Origin: CAZRUA01 sp964603125
GTDB taxonomy: Bacteria > Bacteroidota > Bacteroidia > B-17B0 > Aurantibacillaceae
DNA length: 10,025 nucleotides
Reading direction: 5' to 3'
Assembly: GCA_964603125.1 (NCBI GenBank)
Contig: CAZRUA010000120.1
Coordinates: forward strand, 1 to 10,025
Position numbers and translations under genes: made by a program. Positions within the stretch are counted from its first letter, which is position 1, and the number at the start of each line of letters is the position of its first letter. The notes beneath the pieces were generated by a model that was given only the letters and a program-made list of their open reading frames with translations, ran no database searches and was not told the DNA's origin. Shown here piece after piece: positions 6,480-10,025 of this stretch.

Positions 6480-7604
6480 TTGTCAAAAACTAAAAATAGA
6501 GTTATTGTTTCGGTAATCAATGATTTGGTTACTGATAACAGAGTTCATAAAACCTGCATGGTATTTCATGAAATGGGCTATGAAGTTTTATTAGTAGGAC
6601 GTGTAAAAAGTGATAGTATGGCAATGAACTCAAGAGTTTATGACACAAAACGTATGAAACTAATTTTTGAAAAAGGAGTAATGTTTTATGCTGAATTTCA
6701 AATACGTTTATTTTTATTCTTGCTTTTTAAACCTAAAAGCGTTTTGGTTGCAAATGATTTAGATACACTTTGGCCCAATTACCGCATTAGCAAATTAAAA
6801 GGGGCCGAGTTAATTTATGATAGCCATGAAATATTTTGTGAAGTACCCGAATTACAAAACAACCCAAAGAAAAAACGCATTTGGGAAAAACTAGAAGGAA
6901 GAATTGTTCCTAAACTAAAGTATTGCATAACTGTTAACCAAAGCATAGCAAATTGGTTTTACAATAAGTACAAAGTAAAATTTAATGTGGTTAGAAACAT
7001 TACTAATCCTTTGCTTTTAAAATCAGAGCTTACACGCCAAGATTTAAAATTACCAATTGATACTAAACTAATTATTTTGCAAGGTGCAGGAATTAACGTG
7101 GATCGTGGTGCTGAAGAATTAATTGAAAGCATGCAATACGTTGATAATGCCATTTTGCTAATTGTTGGTGGCGGTGATGTAATTGAAACCTTGAAAGACA
7201 ATTGCAAAAAACTAAATCTAGAAAGCAAAGTTATTTTTATTCCGAAACAGAATCCTGAAAATCTTTTACACTATACCAAATGTGCAGATATTGGACTTAG
7301 CATTGATAAAAACAGCAACATCAATTATCAATTTAGTTTGCCAAATAAAATATTCGACTATTTGCATGCTGGTGTACCAGTATTGGTAAGTAGATTAACC
7401 GAAATTGAAAAAATAGTTAGCAAATACAATGTGGGTACTTTTATTGAAAACCACGAACCAAAACATATTGCTGAACAAATCAATTTCATGTTAAGCTCTA
7501 ATGAATACAATACTTGGAAAGCCAATACAAAAAAGGCTTCTGAGGAAAACAATTGGGAAAACGAACAAAAAGTGTGGAAAGAGATTATTTCTGCATTGGC
7601 GTAG
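6480..7604 (+). CDS. GT-B fold glycosyltransferase, GT4-like (374 aa)
   Basis: Predicted retaining glycosyltransferase that moves a sugar from a nucleotide-sugar donor, probably for cell-surface glycan. Acceptor and sugar cannot be told. The N-terminal Rossmann domain includes RVIVSVINDLVTDNRVHK (7-24), GYEVLLVGR (33-41), VLVANDLDTLWP (88-99) and ELIYDSHEIFCEVPE (110-124). The donor-binding C-terminal domain includes LIILQGAGINVDRGAEELI (197-215), AILLIVGGGD (224-233) and FSLPNKIFDYLHAGVPVLVS (285-304), whose glutamate position (E in the usual PxKxxEYMA motif) is here D293. The C-terminus is amphipathic. The start is probably TTG at 6480: the conserved strand begins at residue 7, the frame closes at a stop at 6453-6455, and the first ATG (codon 27) would remove conserved sequence. 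There is no signal peptide or membrane anchor, so it is cytoplasmic or peripheral. It is monocistronic as far as visible, with no other glycan genes nearby. Confidence 0.88.
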   Translation: MSKTKNRVIVSVINDLVTDNRVHKTCMVFHEMGYEVLLVGRVKSDSMAMNSRVYDTKRMKLIFEKGVMFYAEFQIRLFLFLLFKPKSVLVANDLDTLWPNYRISKLKGAELIYDSHEIFCEVPELQNNPKKKRIWEKLEGRIVPKLKYCITVNQSIANWFYNKYKVKFNVVRNITNPLLLKSELTRQDLKLPIDTKLIILQGAGINVDRGAEELIESMQYVDNAILLIVGGGDVIETLKDNCKKLNLESKVIFIPKQNPENLLHYTKCADIGLSIDKNSNINYQFSLPNKIFDYLHAGVPVLVSRLTEIEKIVSKYNVGTFIENHEPKHIAEQINFMLSSNEYNTWKANTKKASEENNWENEQKVWKEIISALA

Positions 7605-7658
7605 TTATTAATTATTGTTTGCAAATAAGCCTTTGCGGTTAATAAAAAACCAAGTTGA

Positions 7659-7691
7659 TTTTACAAGCCAGATAAAGTTACTTTATATTTG
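7659..7691 (+). promoter_or_regulatory. Promoter of the sbtA-sbtB operon
   Basis: TATATTTG (7684-7691) is an exact TAnnTTTG -7 box. The -33 position carries TTTTA (7659-7663), centred about 27 bases upstream, with a TTG slightly further out (7655-7657). Transcription would start near 7697, leaving a leader of about 17 bases before the ATG at 7715. Confidence 0.55.
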
Positions 7692-7714
7692 TATAGCTTT
7701 TAAAAAATCAATCT

Positions 7715-8719
7715 ATGAATATAGAGCAACTCTTTCACAATTTTTTTGCGCCTCCAGTCCCATTTTTCTTTTTAGGCTTGATAGCCATATTACTTAAATC
7801 AGATTTGGAAATTCCCAGTGCCATATCAAAATTCATTTCGCTTTACTTACTTATGGCTATTGGCTTTAAGGGTGGAGTTGAATTACATCATAGCGGTATT
7901 AGTTCCCAAGTAATTTTAGTTTTGGTTGTTTCGGTTATTATGGCAATAGTTATACCTATTTACAGTTACCGTATTTTAAGAACAAAGTTAGATGTACCTA
8001 ATGCTGCGGCTTTAGCAGCTTCGTTTGGTAGTGTTAGTGCTGTAACCTTTATTACTGCAAGCAATATTTTAAACGAAGCGAAAATTGCTTTCGGAGGCGA
8101 AATGGTTGCTGCAATGGCATTAATGGAATCACCATCTATCATCATTGGTGTAATCATGTACCGTAAATTAAATAAAGAAACTCCCGAACAAATTGCCGAA
8201 AACGAAGAACATGGGCACAACATGACCATGAAAGAACTTTTAAGAGAGGCTTTTTTAAATGGAAGTATCGTTGTGCTTTTGGGAAGCTTAATTATAGGTT
8301 TAATAAGCAATGAAAAAGGGATGAAAATAATGGAGCCATTTACAGGTAATATTTTCAAAGGCATGTTATCATTCTTTTTATTGGACATGGGAGTAATTGC
8401 AGGCCGAAGAATTGGTGCGCTAAAAGAAGCAGGTTGGCAAATTATTGCCTTCGGTATTTTAATTCCCATTATAAATGCTGCAATTGGTATAGGGCTTTCT
8501 TTCATTATGGGACTAGATCAAGGAAATTCATTTATGTTTACTGTTTTAATGGCAAGTGCATCGTATATAGCGGTACCCGCAGCAATGCGCATTGCTGTGC
8601 CCGATGCAAACCCCGGCATATACGTGCCAGTGGCTTTGGCAATAACTTTCCCTTTTAACATAATAGCAGGTTTACCAATTTACTACTACATACTTGAAAA
8701 AATTCACGGAATTGTTTAA
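7715..8719 (+). CDS. sbtA: Sodium-dependent bicarbonate transporter, SbtA family (334 aa)
   Basis: Predicted inner-membrane permease of the SbtA family, which in cyanobacteria takes up bicarbonate with sodium. The protein is almost wholly hydrophobic, with about ten membrane segments in two five-helix halves around a polar cytoplasmic loop (about 150-178, LNKETPEQIAENEEHGHN). Family signatures are visible: LLMAIGFKGGVEL (45-57), AALAASFGSVSAVTF (98-112) with the serine-rich substrate/sodium-site motif, LDMGVIAGRRIGAL (223-236), and the second-half counterpart ASASYIAVPAAMRIAVPDAN (280-299). The next gene, an SbtB-like PII protein, begins 18 bases downstream, which strongly supports the assignment and indicates one operon. 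Length is near the usual 330-375. No carbonic anhydrase or carboxylase is visible nearby, so the bicarbonate may feed anaplerotic carboxylation or pH balance; that is inference. The substrate has not been shown for Bacteroidota members as far as I know. Confidence 0.92.
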   Translation: MNIEQLFHNFFAPPVPFFFLGLIAILLKSDLEIPSAISKFISLYLLMAIGFKGGVELHHSGISSQVILVLVVSVIMAIVIPIYSYRILRTKLDVPNAAALAASFGSVSAVTFITASNILNEAKIAFGGEMVAAMALMESPSIIIGVIMYRKLNKETPEQIAENEEHGHNMTMKELLREAFLNGSIVVLLGSLIIGLISNEKGMKIMEPFTGNIFKGMLSFFLLDMGVIAGRRIGALKEAGWQIIAFGILIPIINAAIGIGLSFIMGLDQGNSFMFTVLMASASYIAVPAAMRIAVPDANPGIYVPVALAITFPFNIIAGLPIYYYILEKIHGIV

Positions 8720-8737
8720 TACTAAAAACTAGAACCA

Positions 8738-9037
8738 ATGGAAAATGATATAAAAAGAATTGAAATCATAACTGACGCAACTTTTCAAAATAGGTTAGTT
8801 CAATTATTAGACAAAACGGGTGTAAGTGGCTATACCATTATCAAAGATGTTGCTGGTAAAGGCTCGCAAGGAACCAAAGATGGTCATGGTATATCGGGTG
8901 GGTACAAAAACAGCTATATATTAGTCTTTTGCAACGAGGAAGAAGCCAAAAAAGTAGTATCCGCTATACGTCCAATTATTGGCCGCTACGGAGGTGTAGC
9001 TTTGGTATCTGATGCGCATTGGGTGATACATAATTAG
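8738..9037 (+). CDS. sbtB: PII-like regulator of SbtA, lacking the C-terminal R-loop (99 aa)
   Basis: Small PII-superfamily trimeric signal protein, predicted to bind adenine nucleotides and control SbtA at the inner face of the membrane. Residues 6-13 (KRIEIITD) form the first strand and 15-27 the first helix. GYTIIKDVAGKGSQG (31-45) closely resembles the GYTV..GGKGSR segment that begins the T-loop of cyanobacterial SbtB, and the T-loop continues to about 57 (TKDGHGISGGYKN). The second ferredoxin-like half follows: YILVFCNEEEAKKVVSAIRP (60-79), then YGGVALVSDAHWVIHN. The protein stops there, without the cysteine-pair CGPEGC-type tail seen in cyanobacterial SbtB. It shares the operon with sbtA (18-base gap, no terminator between). 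Ligand choice is unknown; a generic PII-like protein is the alternative, but the neighbour makes SbtB likely. Confidence 0.86.
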   Translation: MENDIKRIEIITDATFQNRLVQLLDKTGVSGYTIIKDVAGKGSQGTKDGHGISGGYKNSYILVFCNEEEAKKVVSAIRPIIGRYGGVALVSDAHWVIHN

Positions 9038-9113
9038 AAAATACGTGTAAGTTTATTGGGAAAAGTTAATTTAGTTTACTTTGTAGACTTAGCTGACTTG
9101 AATTTGGAGTTGA

Positions 9114-9138
9114 ACGGATTTTAAATTCACGTTAACGT
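9114..9138. repeat. Palindromic repeat, copy 1
   Basis: This 25-base unit begins ACGGATTTTAAATTCAC and ends with the perfect palindrome ACGTTAACGT (9129-9138). It aligns with copy 3 (9721-9745) at about 19 of 25 positions. It lies between the convergent sbtB and the 145-aa gene, 9 bases beyond the latter's stop. Confidence 0.5.
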
Positions 9139-9146
9139 AGCTGTTA

Positions 9147-9584
9147 TTACCTTTTTTTTAAACCGCTATAGTCAGGAATATTTTCAGCAATCCATTTTGT
9201 AAGATATTCATTACGATGATAATAAACACCTTTAAAATGATACATATAGTAACTATTCAATGATAAAGAAACGATACTATTATTGTAGTAAATATCAATA
9301 ATCATACGTGGTATGAAATTATTTGTCAAATTTCTTACACTATCTAATCCGACACCAAAACTTTCAAATTTTTTATTGATAACTGAGTCATTTAACAATA
9401 AATAATTTACCCCTAAAGCAATTCTATTTCTTAAACCATATTCATCATAATCTAATTTTGGTCGAAACTTTTTTTTAAGATAGTATATTTTAACACTATC
9501 AACTCCATATACTTGAGCTTGAATCTTACTTACCATAACAATCAAAAAGATTATTATACAATATATGTTTTTGCTATAAATCAT
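9147..9584 (-). CDS. Secreted protein of unknown function (145 aa)
   Basis: I do not recognise this protein. It starts at an ATG (9582-9584) with a Sec signal peptide: MIYSKN, a hydrophobic core IYCIIIFLIVMV, then SKIQA with probable cleavage before QVYGVD (after about residue 23). The mature part of about 120 residues is rich in Tyr and Asn (DIYYNNSIVSLSLNSYYMYH, about 97-116) and ends in a basic tail (SGLKKR). No lipobox, cysteine after the signal, or sorting domain is seen. IVSLSLNSYYMYHFKGVYYH could be a beta-rich part. It is flanked by palindromic repeats on both sides, and the gene further right on the same strand is also unassigned, so this looks like lineage-specific accessory DNA. 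There is no clear promoter match upstream. Confidence 0.7.
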   Translation of the reverse strand: MIYSKNIYCIIIFLIVMVSKIQAQVYGVDSVKIYYLKKKFRPKLDYDEYGLRNRIALGVNYLLLNDSVINKKFESFGVGLDSVRNLTNNFIPRMIIDIYYNNSIVSLSLNSYYMYHFKGVYYHRNEYLTKWIAENIPDYSGLKKR

Positions 9585-9637
9585 CCTTTAAATGTTCTTG
9601 GTTTTATAGTTGCAATTATTGGTAAATGACCGCAGTT

Positions 9638-9663
9638 AGTTGAGATTTGCAATCTGCGCAACT
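9638..9663. repeat. Palindromic repeat, copy 2 (bulged hairpin)
   Basis: AGTTG-AGATT-TGC-AATCT-(GCG)-CAACT folds into a 10-bp stem with a 3-base loop and a 3-base bulge. The ATT-nnn-AAT core with a following GCG and AAC resembles the core of copies 1 and 3, though the copy is diverged. Confidence 0.5.
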
Positions 9664-9720
9664 CCTAAACTAGTTCAAAAATACAAAAAAATTAGGCATT
9701 TTGCTTTTGTTTTTGCATTC

Positions 9721-9746
9721 ACGGATTGTAAACCCGCGTTAACGGG
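9721..9746. repeat. Palindromic repeat, copy 3
   Basis: ACGGATTGTAAACCCG is followed by CGTTAACGGG; the inner CGTTAACG (9737-9744) is a perfect palindrome and CCCG (9733-9736) can pair with CGGG (9743-9746). It has the same orientation and layout as copy 1. It lies between two minus-strand genes. Confidence 0.5.
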
Positions 9747-9766
9747 CATTTTGATGTATTTCTAAC

Positions 9767-10025
9767 TCAGTTCAAACTTACCAAAAATGTATCAATACTA
9801 TTGATAAAAGCGTTACTCTGAAATAGTTCTGTTTCAATATTATCTTTATTTCTTTTCTTAATTACTAAATCATGACCTCTATTTTCATAATAGCTAACCT
9901 GATAAGCATTCCTCTCTAGAGTTGTTTTTTTTATCATAAAGTCTTCAAGTGAATTAATGTTATTGAAGCCTGTGTCATAGTTACAATTATACCAAACCTC
10001 TCTATTAAGATACTTGGTTCCAAAG
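9767..10025 (-). CDS. C-terminal end of a protein of unknown function (cut by window edge)
   Basis: An open frame enters from the right edge and stops at TGA (9767-9769), giving 85 residues. Visible pieces are TKYLNREVWYNCNYDTGFNN, LEDFMIKKTTLERNAYQVSY and a final FQSNAFINSIDTFLVSLN. Composition is polar, Asn/Tyr-rich and similar to the neighbouring secreted protein. No internal stop occurs over the whole edge-to-stop stretch and the sequence reads as protein, so a real gene is likely. The signal peptide, if any, would be outside the window. No family is recognised. Confidence 0.6.
   Translation of the reverse strand, partial: FGTKYLNREVWYNCNYDTGFNNINSLEDFMIKKTTLERNAYQVSYYENRGHDLVIKKRNKDNIETELFQSNAFINSIDTFLVSLN

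Noticed and set aside
7621..7636. GCAAA-TAAGCC-TTTGC hairpin after the glycosyltransferase as a terminator.
   Set aside because: The stem has only 5 pairs, starts 17 bases past the stop and is followed by an A-rich, not T-rich, tail.
7966..8505. A 179-codon minus-strand open frame inside sbtA.
   Set aside because: It mirrors the hydrophobic helices of the transporter on the other strand and has no independent support.
9114..9746. Palindromes around the 145-aa gene as integron attC sites.
   Set aside because: The GTTAACG core does not fit the attC GTTRRRY core, there are no matching RYYYAAC partners, and no integrase is visible.

Overview
The window looks like a chromosomal stretch from a low-GC Bacteroidota bacterium, in the broad Flavobacteriales/Sphingobacteriales/Cytophagales range. 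The evidence is the AT-rich composition with A-rich, Shine-Dalgarno-poor leaders, several close matches to the Bacteroidota promoter (-7 TAnnTTTG with a T-rich or TTTG -33 box), a type III glutamine synthetase, and a SpoIIE-type phosphatase with the NYAKKIQ..ILP linker common in this phylum. Genus cannot be told from the sequence.

Layout. 1-488 (-): N-terminal part of a VWA-domain-type protein cut by the window edge. 583-1077 (-): small secreted protein of unknown function. 1254-2354 (-): membrane-anchored PP2C/SpoIIE phosphatase. 2535-4724 (+): glnN, glutamine synthetase III, divergent from the phosphatase, with a strong promoter, a repeated C-tract/T-tract motif and a strong terminator. 4790-4987 (-): conserved 65-residue protein converging on glnN. 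4988-5364: a gap with no convincing gene but several inverted repeats and two micro-ORFs. 5365-6384 (-): murB. 6480-7604 (+): GT-B glycosyltransferase that probably starts with TTG, divergent from murB. 7715-9037 (+): an sbtA-sbtB pair, a sodium-dependent bicarbonate transporter with its PII-like regulator. 9147-9584 (-): secreted orphan protein bracketed by degenerate palindromic repeats. 9767-10025 (-): C-terminal end of another unknown protein.

Function. Most of the window is core housekeeping: nitrogen assimilation (glnN), peptidoglycan precursor synthesis (murB), surface glycan synthesis and a signalling phosphatase. These are separate transcription units in alternating orientation, not one pathway. 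The one clear functional module is sbtA-sbtB, which suggests regulated bicarbonate uptake. Its SbtB ends before the cysteine-containing C-terminal loop known from cyanobacterial SbtB. The right end (about 9040-10025) is the accessory-like part, with orphan secreted proteins and dispersed palindromes.

I see no rRNA, tRNA, CRISPR array, transposase or defence system. I found no convincing wholly new system. The best leads are the truncated SbtB, the duplicated motif in the glnN promoter, an inverted repeat around the -33 box of the VWA gene, the structured gap at 4988-5364, and the palindrome family at the right end.
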